Positions 18,404 to 26,416 of a stretch of 64,000 nucleotides of DNA are shown here, one piece after another. The notes below the pieces were generated by a model. The model saw only the letters and a list, made by a program, of their open reading frames with translations. It searched no databases and had not been told where the DNA came from. Each line of letters begins with the position of its first letter. Position 1 is the stretch's first letter. The position numbers and the translations under genes were made by a program. Location of the stretch: assembly GCF_051900535.1 (NCBI RefSeq), contig NZ_JBHZGI010000004.1, positions 186,001 to 250,000 of the forward strand, given 5' to 3'. This DNA is from Frateuria_A sp051900535. Its GTDB lineage: Bacteria > Pseudomonadota > Gammaproteobacteria > Xanthomonadales > Rhodanobacteraceae.

Positions 18404-19087
18404 ATGATTCGCCCACGCACCGCGTTCCTGTTCGACCTCGACGGCACGCTGGTCGACAGCGTCTACCAGCACGTGCTGGCGTGGAAGGAGGCGCTCGACC
18501 GCGAGGGCATCGAGCTGGCGGTGTGGCGCATCCACCGCAAGATCGGCATGAGCGGCGGGCTGTTCACGCGGATGCTGCTGCGCGAGACGGGCATCGAGAT
18601 CACCGAGGAGCGCGTGGCGCGACTGCGACGCTGGCACGCGGAAGCCTACGGGCGGCGCGCCGAGGGTGGCGGTGTACGCCCGCTTCCGGGCGCGCGCGAG
18701 TTGCTCGACTGGCTCACCGAAGCGGGCCTGCCCTGGGCCATCGCCACCAGCGGCCGCATGCAGACGGCGGCGCACAATTTGGAGGCGCTCGGCGTCGACC
18801 CGGCCAAGGTGCCGGTGATCACCCGCGATGACGTGCGCCACGCCAAGCCCGACCCGGACCTGTTCCTGGCCGCGGCCGAACGGTTGGACGTGGATATCCA
18901 GCATGCGCTGGTGTTGGGCGACAGCATCTGGGACATGCTCGCCGCGCAGCGTTGCCGCGCCCTCGGCGTGGGCCTGCTTTCCGGCGGCTACGGGCAGGAG
19001 GAGCTGGAGCGCGCCGGCGCGTTCCGCGTGTATGAGGATCCTGCCGATCTGCTGTATCACATCGACGAGGTCGCCGCGCGCGACTGA
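18404..19087 (+). CDS. HAD-family phosphatase
   Basis: A 227-residue HAD superfamily hydrolase of the phosphoglycolate/beta-phosphoglucomutase-like subgroup. Motif I is FDLDGTLVDS (nucleophile Asp at about residue 11). Motif II is IATSG. Motif III has Lys in RHAKPDPDLFLAAAE. Motif IV is VLGDSIWDM. A cap domain lies between motifs I and II. An excellent AGGAGG lies seven bases before ATG 18404. Its place after glk suggests a sugar phosphate substrate, but specificity cannot be told from sequence. Confidence 0.88.
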   Translation: MIRPRTAFLFDLDGTLVDSVYQHVLAWKEALDREGIELAVWRIHRKIGMSGGLFTRMLLRETGIEITEERVARLRRWHAEAYGRRAEGGGVRPLPGARELLDWLTEAGLPWAIATSGRMQTAAHNLEALGVDPAKVPVITRDDVRHAKPDPDLFLAAAERLDVDIQHALVLGDSIWDMLAAQRCRALGVGLLSGGYGQEELERAGAFRVYEDPADLLYHIDEVAARD

Positions 19088-19138
19088 CCGGCGTACGCCA
19101 GAGCCAGCCCGCTCGAACCCATCCGGAGGGTCGTGCGC

Positions 19139-22100
19139 TCAGCCCGGCGCGAGCAGCGCATCGAGGTCGTCCTGGTCGAAGCTGAGCTTCTCGCGTGCGC
19201 CGCCACCGTCGAGCACCGCCTCGGCCAGTTCGGCTTTTCGCGCCTTCAGCTCCTCGATACGCTCCTCGACGGTGTCGGCGGTGATCAGCCGGAACACGAA
19301 CACCGGCTTGTCCTGGCCGATGCGGTGGGCGCGGTCGGAAGCCTGCGCTTCAGCCGCCGGGTTCCACCACGGGTCGTAGTGGATCACGGTGTCGGCGGCG
19401 GTGAGGTTCAGTCCCACGCCGCCGGCCTTGAGCGAAAGCAGGAACAACGGCACGTCGCCTTCCTGGAAGCGCTGCACGGGTTCGGCGCGGTCGCGGGTTT
19501 CTCCGGTGAGCATGACGTAGCGGATGCGCTTGCGGTCCAGTTCCGCGGCGATCAGCTTGAGCATTTCGGTGAACTGCGAGAAGAGCAGCACCTTGCGGCC
19601 TTCGGCGAGCAGCGCCGGCAGCATGTCCATCAGCAATTCGAACTTGGCCGACTCACGCACGCCTCGCGCGGCCTCGAGCTTGACCAGCCGCGGGTCGCAG
19701 CAGACCTGGCGCAGCTTGAGCAACGCGTCGAGCACCACGATGCCCGAATGGGTGATGCCGCGCTGGGCGATCACCTCGCGCAATTCCTCGGCCAGGGTGA
19801 GGCGCAGGCTCTCGTAGAGCTCGCGCTGGCGCCCGTCGAGCACCACTCGGCGGGTGATCTCGGTCTTCGGTGGCAGTTCGGCCGCGACCTGCGCCTTGGT
19901 GCGCCGCAGGATGAAGGGCGCGAGGCGGCGGTTGAGGCGCGCCTGGCATTCGTCGTCACGTTGCTTCTCGATCGGCACGCGGTAGTGGCGGCGGAAGGCG
20001 CCTTCGTCGCCGAGCAGCCCGGGCACGGCCAGGTCGATCTGCGACCACAACTCGCCCAGGTGGTTTTCCAGCGGCGTCCCCGTCAGGCAGATGCAGCGCG
20101 GCGCGCGCAGGCTGAGCACGGCGCGGCGCGCCTGCGTACGCGGATTCTTCACCTGCTGCGCCTCGTCCAGCACGATCAGCGCGAACGGCTGCTTGCGCAG
20201 GGTGACCACGTCGCGCGGCAGCAGCGCGTAGCTGGTGAGCACGATGTCCTGCGCACCCAGTTGCGAGAAGTCGCCGCTGCGCTGCGGACCGTGCAAGGCG
20301 AGCACCGAGATGTCCGGGGCGAAGCGCGCGATCTCCGATTGCCAGTTGGGAATGAGGCTGGTCGGCACCACCACCAGCGCCGGCTGGGTCAGCGCACCGC
20401 GCTGCTTGAGTGCGAGCAGGTGGGTGATCAGCTGCAGCGTTTTCCCCAGGCCCATGTCGTCGGCAAGCACACCGCCGACGCCTGCCTCGGCCAACGCGTT
20501 CAACCAACGCAGGCCCTCGCGCTGGTAGGGGCGCAGTTCGACGGTGAGGCCGTCGGGAATGGCGTCGCTGGCGCGCTCGGCGGCATCGCGCAGGCGTGCG
20601 GTGAAGCCACGCAATGCCTCGGGCGCGCGCAGCTCGCCGCCGCTGGGCAGCGCCTCGACCAGTTCCTCCAGGCGGCCGGCCTGCACGCGCGGCAGGTGCA
20701 GCTTCTTCTTCGGGCGCTCCAGGTATTCGGCCAGCGGCGCCAGCAGGCCGCGCAGTTCCTTCAGGCGCACCGGCACGCGGCGGCGTTCGTCGACCGGCGC
20801 GTACCACACGGCGTCTTCCGGTTCGTTCGGCGCGGGGCTCAAGTTCAACTGGTGCTCAGCCAGCGCCTGTGCCACCGCGGGCAGCAGGTTGTGACGCTTG
20901 CCCTCGACCTCGATGCCGATCTCCAGGTCGAAGGCGTGGTCGTCGGCGTCCTCGGTGGCGTTGCCATACCAGCGCACCGGGCCTTCAAGCACTTCGAACG
21001 GGAAGCTCGGCGCGTAGTCGAGCTGGAAACCCTCGGCCTCGAGCTTGGCGCGCAGCGCCAGCCAGCGCGCCGGCGTATTCACCTCCAGTGCGCCGGCATA
21101 GCCCTTGCCGGGGAACAGCCAGGCGTCTTCGGGCAGCGTGTCCGCCAGGTCCCAGGGCAGGCCTTCGGTGTCCACCCCGGGAGTGAGCCCGACGCGTTCG
21201 AGCTGCTCCATGGCCGAGAGTTCCTCGGCGCGCCGGCGCGTGATTTCGACGAGGTGGCCGTTGCGCACGCGGCGCACCAGCGGCTCGCCGCCGCGGCCGG
21301 GCAGGCGCTCGCCGGCGTAGTCGAAGGCCAGCCGCGCATAGGCCAGCGGCGGGGTACCGGCGGCCAGGCGGGCGTGGCGCGTGAGTGCGTGCAGGGTCAG
21401 CACCGGCTTGGGCGCCAGCTCCGCGCGGCGCAGTTCGTCGAACACCTGGGGTGCGGGCAGGCGCTGGCCGAGTGGGCTGTTCTTCAGCGCCTTGAGCAAC
21501 GGCCGGCCGGCTTCGTGCCTGAGCGGCGGCAGGTCCAGCCAGTGGCTTTCGCGCTTGTCCGCCTCGAGCAGACCCAGCGTGGCGCGTTCGGCGTCGAGAT
21601 ACCAAAGGCAATCCAGCCGCAGCAGGCGCTGGTTATGGCCCAGCGTGGGCAGCAGGCGCTGGCTGCCGTCCTGTTCCAGGTGCCAGTGCCAGTTGAGCGG
21701 ATGCGCCTTGCCGCGCGACAGCCGCAGGCCGGCCAGGCCACCGAGGAAACACGGCGCGGTGTCGAGCATCTGCGCCAGCAGGGCGTCGCCGATGTGGCCG
21801 GCCAGGCGCACGTAGCTGCGGCCCTTGCGCAGGTTCTGCGGCAGACCGAGCAAGGCAGCGGCCAGGTGTTGTTCGTGCGGTTGCAGCGGCGCGTGGGCGA
21901 GGTGGCGGCTGTCCAGCGGGACCGGGCGCACGTAGCGGCCCGGCTCGGCCACGCCCAGCGCCACCGGGGCCACGTCCAGGTGGGCCCAGGAAGCGCCGTC
22001 CTCGGGCATGACCTCCAGGAAGAAGCCGAGGACCTGGGTTTCGGCGGGGGCCGCCGCGGGCGGCTTGAACAGTCGGCGCCAGGCCGGCGGCAAGCCGCCT

Positions 22101-22168
22101 CCGGTCATGTCCTCCGGCGAGGAGGCACGATCGGCAGGCTGCTTTTCGTCCGGTTGCTGCATGCGCAT
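19139..22168 (-). CDS. SNF2-family DEAD/DEAH helicase (bacterial RapA/HepA-like ATPase)
   Basis: A 1009-residue SWI2/SNF2 ATPase. The C-terminal half holds all helicase motifs: ADDMGLGKTLQLITH (Walker A), LIVLDEAQ (Walker B), LTGTPLENHLGELWSQID, FSQFTEMLK, LKAGGVGLNLTAAD and ASDRAHRIGQDKPVFVFRLI. The first 540 residues are divergent. They lack the SWIM zinc-finger cysteines (CxC...CxH) that start many bacterial SNF2 proteins of this size. Such proteins remodel nucleic acid-protein complexes, for example stalled RNA polymerase. The start is ATG 22168 or ATG 22162; neither has a strong ribosome site. It stands alone on the minus strand, with a repeat element separating it from gpsA. Confidence 0.9.
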   Translation of the reverse strand: MRMQQPDEKQPADRASSPEDMTGGGLPPAWRRLFKPPAAAPAETQVLGFFLEVMPEDGASWAHLDVAPVALGVAEPGRYVRPVPLDSRHLAHAPLQPHEQHLAAALLGLPQNLRKGRSYVRLAGHIGDALLAQMLDTAPCFLGGLAGLRLSRGKAHPLNWHWHLEQDGSQRLLPTLGHNQRLLRLDCLWYLDAERATLGLLEADKRESHWLDLPPLRHEAGRPLLKALKNSPLGQRLPAPQVFDELRRAELAPKPVLTLHALTRHARLAAGTPPLAYARLAFDYAGERLPGRGGEPLVRRVRNGHLVEITRRRAEELSAMEQLERVGLTPGVDTEGLPWDLADTLPEDAWLFPGKGYAGALEVNTPARWLALRAKLEAEGFQLDYAPSFPFEVLEGPVRWYGNATEDADDHAFDLEIGIEVEGKRHNLLPAVAQALAEHQLNLSPAPNEPEDAVWYAPVDERRRVPVRLKELRGLLAPLAEYLERPKKKLHLPRVQAGRLEELVEALPSGGELRAPEALRGFTARLRDAAERASDAIPDGLTVELRPYQREGLRWLNALAEAGVGGVLADDMGLGKTLQLITHLLALKQRGALTQPALVVVPTSLIPNWQSEIARFAPDISVLALHGPQRSGDFSQLGAQDIVLTSYALLPRDVVTLRKQPFALIVLDEAQQVKNPRTQARRAVLSLRAPRCICLTGTPLENHLGELWSQIDLAVPGLLGDEGAFRRHYRVPIEKQRDDECQARLNRRLAPFILRRTKAQVAAELPPKTEITRRVVLDGRQRELYESLRLTLAEELREVIAQRGITHSGIVVLDALLKLRQVCCDPRLVKLEAARGVRESAKFELLMDMLPALLAEGRKVLLFSQFTEMLKLIAAELDRKRIRYVMLTGETRDRAEPVQRFQEGDVPLFLLSLKAGGVGLNLTAADTVIHYDPWWNPAAEAQASDRAHRIGQDKPVFVFRLITADTVEERIEELKARKAELAEAVLDGGGAREKLSFDQDDLDALLAPG

Positions 22169-22350
22169 GCGGTCCGCTTGCCGGCCAAAACAACGAGCTT
22201 AGCAAGGGGATGGGTGGTGTGCGCGTCGAGGGCGCAAGTTCGTGCGGGGCTGCGCCGCAGGCGCAGGGCGGGCTTCGGCCAACCGCCGTTCACGACGAAC
22301 GGCCGGGTGTGGCATGCCGCCAACCAGGAACCGCGTCGCGAGCCCCGACC

Positions 22351-22385
22351 GCTCACCCTACCCCCTTCCCGGAGGGGAGAGGGGC
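22351..22385 (-). repeat. REP-like intergenic palindromic element, copy 2 (inverted)
   Basis: On the minus strand this reads CCCCTCTCCCCTCCGGGAAG followed by GGGGTAGGGTGAG, the same design as the copies at 12843, 49174 and 49527. It lies just after the gpsA stop and may mark its 3' end. Confidence 0.6.
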
Positions 22386-22391
22386 CGCGGG

Positions 22392-23417
22392 TCAGGCGTT
22401 GCCGAACAAGCCTTGTGGGTATTCGGGCTTCTGCTCGCGCGACATCAGCATGCGGACGCCCTCGACCGGAGTGACTTCCCCGTGCAGCACGGCGCGAACG
22501 CCGCTGGCGATGGGCAGGTCCAGGCCGTGCTGGTCGGCCAGGCGGGACACCTCATCGGCGGTCACCACGCTCTCGACCACCTGGCCGATCTGGCGAACGG
22601 CCTCGTCCAGCGCGATGCCCTGCCCCAAGGCCAGGCCGAGCCGCCGGTTGCGCGAAAGATCGCCGGTGCAGGTCAGCACGAGATCGCCCAGGCCGGACAG
22701 GCCCATCAGGGTTTCCGGCCGCGCGCCGAGCGCCAGGCCCAGGCGCAGCATCTCGTTCATGCCGCGGGTGATCAGGCCGGCGCGGGCGTTGAGGCCCAGT
22801 TGCATGCCGTCGGCCACGCCGGTGGCCACCGCCAGCACGTTCTTCATCGCACCGCCCAGCTCCGCACCGAGCACGTCGTTGCCCGAATAGGCGCGGAAGT
22901 TCGGCGCATGCAGCAACGCAGCCAGCGACGTGGCGAAAGCCTCGTCTTCCGAATGCACGGTGACCGCGCTGGGCAGCCCGGCGGCGACCTCGCGCGCGAA
23001 TGACGGCCCGGTGACTACCGCGGCCGGCCGGCCCGGCAGCTTCTGCGCCACCAGTTCGTGCAGGAATCGGCCGGTGCCCGGCTCGAAACCCTTGGTCGCC
23101 CAGGCGATCGCCGTGTCGGCGTCGAGCAGCGGCGCAAGCTCGTCCAGCATCGCGGCGAAGGCATGGCTGGGCACCACGATCAACACGATGTCGACATCGC
23201 GCACGGCCGCAGCCAGCTCCGGCTCATAGGCGAGCGCGGCCGGCAGTTCGAGGTCAGGCAGATAGCGCTGGTTGCGGCGGCTCTGCGCCATCGCCTCCAG
23301 CGCCGCGCGGTCGCGGCCCCAGAGGCGCGTGGTGACGCCGTTGCGCGCGGCCAGCGCGGCCAGCGCGGTGCCCCAGGAGCCGGCGCCGAGCACCGCGAGG
23401 ATCGGTTGGTCCCGCAT
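22392..23417 (-). CDS. gpsA: Glycerol-3-phosphate dehydrogenase [NAD(P)+]
   Basis: A 341-residue cytoplasmic enzyme that reduces dihydroxyacetone phosphate to sn-glycerol 3-phosphate, the backbone for phospholipids and the substrate of PlsB, also encoded in this window. The Rossmann motif VLGAGSWGTALA is at the N-terminus. VTGPSFAREVAAGLPSA, AELGGAMKNVLAVATG (active-site Lys) and GLSGLGDLVLTCTGDLSRNRRLG are standard. ATG 23417 is the start; a TTG three codons upstream is less likely. It begins 13 bases after the secB stop, the usual secB-gpsA operon. Confidence 0.96.
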   Translation of the reverse strand: MRDQPILAVLGAGSWGTALAALAARNGVTTRLWGRDRAALEAMAQSRRNQRYLPDLELPAALAYEPELAAAVRDVDIVLIVVPSHAFAAMLDELAPLLDADTAIAWATKGFEPGTGRFLHELVAQKLPGRPAAVVTGPSFAREVAAGLPSAVTVHSEDEAFATSLAALLHAPNFRAYSGNDVLGAELGGAMKNVLAVATGVADGMQLGLNARAGLITRGMNEMLRLGLALGARPETLMGLSGLGDLVLTCTGDLSRNRRLGLALGQGIALDEAVRQIGQVVESVVTADEVSRLADQHGLDLPIASGVRAVLHGEVTPVEGVRMLMSREQKPEYPQGLFGNA

Positions 23418-23430
23418 GGGTTGCAAGCCG

Positions 23431-23937
23431 TCAGCTGTTGAGCGTCGGGGCCTCGCCGCCGCCCGCCGCGCGGCGCTGCTGCTCCGCGAAGAGGGCGTCG
23501 AAGTTGATCGGCTGCAGCAGGAACGGCGGGAACCCGCCCTCCAGCACCAGCGAGGAAATCACTTGGCGTGCATAGGGAAACAGCAGGTTCGGGCAGTAAC
23601 TGCCGATGATGCCGTCGCGGTCCTGCTCGTTGAAGCCCGCGATGCCGAACACGCCAGCCTGGTGGACCTCGGCCAGGTAGGCCGTCCGCTCGCCGATGGT
23701 GCAGGTGAGGGTCAGGCTCAGCACTACTTCGTACAGGCTGTTGCCCAGGTCGGTGGCGCGCTGGCCCAGGTTGAGTTGCACCTGGGGCTGGGCCTGGTCG
23801 TTCTCGCCGATGTCCTGGAAGATCTGCGGTGCGTTGGGAGCCTCGAAGGACACGTCCTTGACGTAGATCTTCTGCAGCATCAACTGCGGCATGGCCTGGC
23901 CGGCGGCCTGGTCGTTGGCGGGCGTGACTTCTGCCAT
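23431..23937 (-). CDS. secB: Protein-export chaperone SecB
   Basis: A 168-residue tetrameric cytoplasmic chaperone that keeps preproteins unfolded and hands them to SecA. Family segments are present: LQKIYVKDVSFEAPNAP, YEVVLSLTLTC, AYLAEVHQAGVFGI, LLFPYARQVISSLVLEGGFPPFLLQPINFDALF. The N-terminal and C-terminal 12 residues are low complexity. The start ATG 23937 has GAGGGA about 8 bases upstream. It forms an operon with gpsA and diverges from rpmB. It would serve the many exported proteins of this region. Confidence 0.97.
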   Translation of the reverse strand: MAEVTPANDQAAGQAMPQLMLQKIYVKDVSFEAPNAPQIFQDIGENDQAQPQVQLNLGQRATDLGNSLYEVVLSLTLTCTIGERTAYLAEVHQAGVFGIAGFNEQDRDGIIGSYCPNLLFPYARQVISSLVLEGGFPPFLLQPINFDALFAEQQRRAAGGGEAPTLNS

Positions 23938-24235
23938 CGGAAATCCCTCGAATTCGTGAGTGCGGGCGAGCAAAGAGGGCGATTGTTCCATACATCCGCA
24001 CGCCCTGCCATGGTCCGACGCCCCGGACGACTTGCGCAGGATGCTGTTTTTCCGGGAGAATACGCGGCTCGACCGAGGCCGCCCCGATCTTTCGGGCTTC
24101 CGCGACGCGATGCGGAAACGCAAGCCGGCCACGCTCGATACGCAACACCCTCCAGCATCGCGTGGCGCCCCAAGCGCCGCTGGGCCGATGCCGTCCTGGC
24201 CAACGGGCGGTCCAATACCGATTACGGAGGCCCTC

Positions 24236-24472
24236 ATGGCCCGTGTATGTCAAGTCACCGGAAAGGGTGTGCAGACCGGCAACAACGTCTCGCACGCCAA
24301 CAACAAGACCCGTCGCCGCTGGTTGCCCAACCTGCACGAGCGCCGCTTCTGGGTCGCCAGCGAAAACCGTTGGGTGAAGCTGCGCGTTTCCAACGCCGCG
24401 CTGCGCACCATCGACAAGAATGGCATCGAGGCCGTGATCGCCCAGCTGCGTGCCCGCGGCGAGAAGGTCTGA
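24236..24472 (+). CDS. rpmB: 50S ribosomal protein L28
   Basis: A 78-residue ribosomal protein with the usual opening MARVCQVTGKGVQTGNNVSHANNKTRRRWLPNL split by a basic core, and ending LRARGEKV. It is the zinc-free form, with a single Cys at position 5. CGGAGG lies five bases before ATG 24236. It is followed 10 bases later by rpmG, the conserved rpmB-rpmG pair. The 298-base gap to secB upstream holds a weak TTGCGC/AGAATA promoter candidate near 24032-24062 and no gene that I can support. Confidence 0.97.
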   Translation: MARVCQVTGKGVQTGNNVSHANNKTRRRWLPNLHERRFWVASENRWVKLRVSNAALRTIDKNGIEAVIAQLRARGEKV

Positions 24473-24482
24473 GGATTGAACC

Positions 24483-24650
24483 ATGGCTAACAAGACCCAA
24501 GACAAGATCCGCCTGATCTCCTCGGCCGGCACCGGCCACTTCTACACCACGCAGAAGAACAAGAAGAACACGCCGGAAAAGTTCGAGTTCAAGAAGTACG
24601 ATCCGGTCGTGCGCAAGCACGTGATCTACAAGGAAGGCAAGATCAAGTGA
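24483..24650 (+). CDS. rpmG: 50S ribosomal protein L33
   Basis: A 55-residue ribosomal protein beginning MANKTQDKIRLISSAGTGHF and ending HVIYKEGKIK. It has no cysteines, so it is the zinc-independent form. GAGG precedes ATG 24483. It is the second gene of the rpmBG operon and is followed within seven bases by a strong terminator. Confidence 0.97.
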   Translation: MANKTQDKIRLISSAGTGHFYTTQKNKKNTPEKFEFKKYDPVVRKHVIYKEGKIK

Positions 24651-24656
24651 TCTCCG

Positions 24657-24688
24657 AAGAAAACCCGCCGCTCGGCGGGTTTTCTTTT
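24657..24688 (+). terminator. Rho-independent terminator of rpmB-rpmG
   Basis: A 13-base stem (AAGAAAACCCGCC at 24657-24669 and GGCGGGTTTTCTT at 24674-24686) has a GCTC loop and a T-rich right side, seven bases after the rpmG stop. Confidence 0.9.
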
Positions 24689-24713
24689 GGGCGCGCGAAA
24701 GCTTCCGCGCACT

Positions 24714-24719
24714 TATGAT
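24714..24719 (+). promoter_or_regulatory. Candidate -10 box before the DUF4166 gene (leaderless arrangement)
   Basis: TATGAT ends seven bases before ATG 24727. It lies just after the rpmBG terminator, so the next gene needs its own promoter here. The ATG inside this box (24715) is in frame but would then be untranscribed. Confidence 0.4.
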
Positions 24720-24726
24720 CCGCGCC

Positions 24727-25266
24727 ATGGCTGACCCCCTGTTCCCCGCACTGCTCGGCGAACAATGGCACGCGCTGGCACCGCCGGTGCGGCGCATGCA
24801 CGGCAACGCGCCGCGCGTGCGCGCCATCGGGCAGGCCGACGTGGCGGGCGCGACCCACCTGCCAGCGCGCCTTTTGCGCCGGGTGTTGGGCCTGCCCGCC
24901 CCGGGCCTGGCGCAGCCCATGGAGGTATGCATCGAGCGGCACCCGGGCCATGAAATCTGGATCCGGCGCTTCGCCCATCGCCGGATGCGCTCCCGCCTTA
25001 GCCGGGCCCCGCAGGGCGATCGACTGCACGAGCGGCTCGGCCCGGTAACGCTGCATTTCGAGCTGCGCCGCGCGGGCGATGCGATCGACTGGCAATTTTG
25101 CGGCGGAAGCCTGCTGGGCCTGCCGTTGCCGCGCGCGTGGTTCGGCTCGGTGTTTTCCCAAAGCGGCGCGCACCAAGGGCGCTACTGCTTCCACATCGAC
25201 ACGCGATTGCCGTTGCTGGGCCGGCTGGTCGCCTATCGCGGCTGGCTGGAGCCGACCGATGGCTGA
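24727..25266 (+). CDS. DUF4166 domain protein
   Basis: A 179-residue protein of the DUF4166 family, function unknown. The opening MADPLFPALLGEQWHALAPPVRRMHG and the segments LPAPGLAQPMEVCIERHPGHEIWIRRF and LGPVTLHFELRRA fit the family, as does the C-terminal GRYCFHIDTRLPLLGRLVAYRGWLEP. No signal peptide or membrane helix is evident. The start is ATG 24727 (favoured by family opening and the -10 box) or ATG 24715. Its last eight bases overlap the start of the DCC gene. The two genes occur together in related bacteria. Confidence 0.85.
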   Translation: MADPLFPALLGEQWHALAPPVRRMHGNAPRVRAIGQADVAGATHLPARLLRRVLGLPAPGLAQPMEVCIERHPGHEIWIRRFAHRRMRSRLSRAPQGDRLHERLGPVTLHFELRRAGDAIDWQFCGGSLLGLPLPRAWFGSVFSQSGAHQGRYCFHIDTRLPLLGRLVAYRGWLEPTDG

Positions 25267-25666
25267 GCGAAACGACGTCATCGTGTTCGACGGGGTCTGC
25301 GTGTTATGCAGCCGCTGGGTCGATTTCGTGCTTCGGCACGATCGCGCGGGACGCTTCCGGCTGGCCGCCATGCAGGGCACGCATGGACGCATGCTGCTGC
25401 AGGCGCACGGTCTGTCAGCGGGCGACCCGGTGTCGTTCCGGCTGGTGCTGGAGGGGCGCGCACATACCGATACCGACGCCATCGCGCACGTTCTGCGTGG
25501 ATTCGGTGGCCTCTGGCGCGTGGCCGCGTCCCTGCTGGAGGCGATCCCGCGCGCGTGCCGCGACCCGGCCTATCGCTGGATCGCCCGCCACCGGTACCGG
25601 TTGTTCGGCCGGCGCGCGAGTTGCCGGCTGCCCGCGCCGGCGCAGGCCTGGCGTTTCCTCGACTAG
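25259..25666 (+). CDS. DCC-family thiol-disulfide oxidoreductase-like protein
   Basis: A 135-residue protein of the DCC (DUF393) family, named for its DxxCxxC motif. This is seen here as FDGVCVLCSRWVDF near residues 10-23. The rest follows the family: LAAMQGTHGRMLLQAHG, SFRLVLEGRAHTDTDAIAHVLRGFGGLWR, and a basic C-terminus ending AWRFLD. The two cysteines suggest thioredoxin-like redox chemistry, although function is not established. The ATG at 25259 lies inside the end of the DUF4166 gene, which implies translational coupling. Confidence 0.88.
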   Translation: MAERNDVIVFDGVCVLCSRWVDFVLRHDRAGRFRLAAMQGTHGRMLLQAHGLSAGDPVSFRLVLEGRAHTDTDAIAHVLRGFGGLWRVAASLLEAIPRACRDPAYRWIARHRYRLFGRRASCRLPAPAQAWRFLD

Positions 25667-25777
25667 ACCCGGCTGTCCACCCCGGGCGCGTTCAGGCGTT
25701 TCCACGCAGGCGCGAACCGCGCCGCGTTTGCGCTCCATCCCCCAGCCTGGTGCTGCATCGCCTATCGGAGATACGCC

Positions 25778-26290
25778 ATGTCCAAGCTCCCCTTCCGTCC
25801 CACCTTGGGCCTGGCCCTCGCCTTGGTTGTCACCTCGGCGGCGGCCGCCACCGGCACGGTCACCGTCCGCTACGACCATCCGGAAAATTTCACCGAAACA
25901 AAGGAAGTGCGCGCATTCGCGCCCATGCGCGATGATTCGGGATACCTGGACACCCTCAAGCGCTACTTCGAAAAGAAGGCGGCGACCGAGCTTGAGCAAG
26001 GCCAGACCCTCGACATCGTCGTGACCGACATCGACCGTGCCGGCTCCTATGCGCCTTCGGTGGGTTCGTTGCAACCGGTGCGCGTGGTCAAGGACGTCTA
26101 TCCGCCGCGCATCACGCTGCACTTCCGCCTGCTGGACAGCCAGGGACGGGTGATCCGCGAGGGCGACCGCAAGCTGACCGACCTGGGCTTCATGTATGAC
26201 AGCCCCGGCGAATTCTCCAACACCGACCCGCTGCGCTACGAAAAGCGCACGATCGATCGCTGGCTGGCGCGGGGACCTGCGAAGCTGTAA
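25778..26290 (+). CDS. DUF3016 exported protein
   Basis: A 170-residue protein with a signal peptide (about 1-24, ending SAAAATG), then a DUF3016 domain: VTVRYDHPENFTE, LDTLKRYFEKKAATELEQGQ, LDIVVTDIDRAGSY, YPPRITLHFRLLDSQGRVIREGDRKLTDLGF and YEKRTIDRWL. It should be periplasmic or outer membrane associated. Function of the family is unknown. GGAGA lies about 7 bases before ATG 25778. It is a single gene ending before a bidirectional terminator. Confidence 0.85.
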   Translation: MSKLPFRPTLGLALALVVTSAAAATGTVTVRYDHPENFTETKEVRAFAPMRDDSGYLDTLKRYFEKKAATELEQGQTLDIVVTDIDRAGSYAPSVGSLQPVRVVKDVYPPRITLHFRLLDSQGRVIREGDRKLTDLGFMYDSPGEFSNTDPLRYEKRTIDRWLARGPAKL

Positions 26291-26366
26291 CGCGGGAGTC
26301 GGAGGCTGGGCTTGAGCCCGCCTATGTTGGTCCGAAGTTGGTCCGGCGGGACGCGGCCACCGCTAT

Positions 26367-26399
26367 AAAAAAAGCCCGCCTTGATGGCGGGCTTTTTTT
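26367..26399. terminator. Bidirectional Rho-independent terminator
   Basis: A7-GCCCGCC (26367-26380), loop TTGAT, GGCGGGC-T7 (26386-26399). The symmetric A and T tracts give a U-run on both strands. It ends the DUF3016 gene on the plus strand and the desaturase gene on the minus strand. Confidence 0.92.
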
Positions 26400-26416
26400 G
26401 TCGTGCACCAGATCGT

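Noticed and set aside
19133..22474. A 1113-codon plus-strand open frame antisense to the SNF2 gene
   Set aside because: It is a high-GC shadow of the true gene: rich in His, Gln, Arg and Val, with no motif or ribosome site, and it covers the full opposite reading of a canonical helicase. Similar long antisense frames at 3766-5250, 5250-6902, 10587-12809, 12941-14845, 53445-56147 and 56226-58910 were rejected for the same reason.
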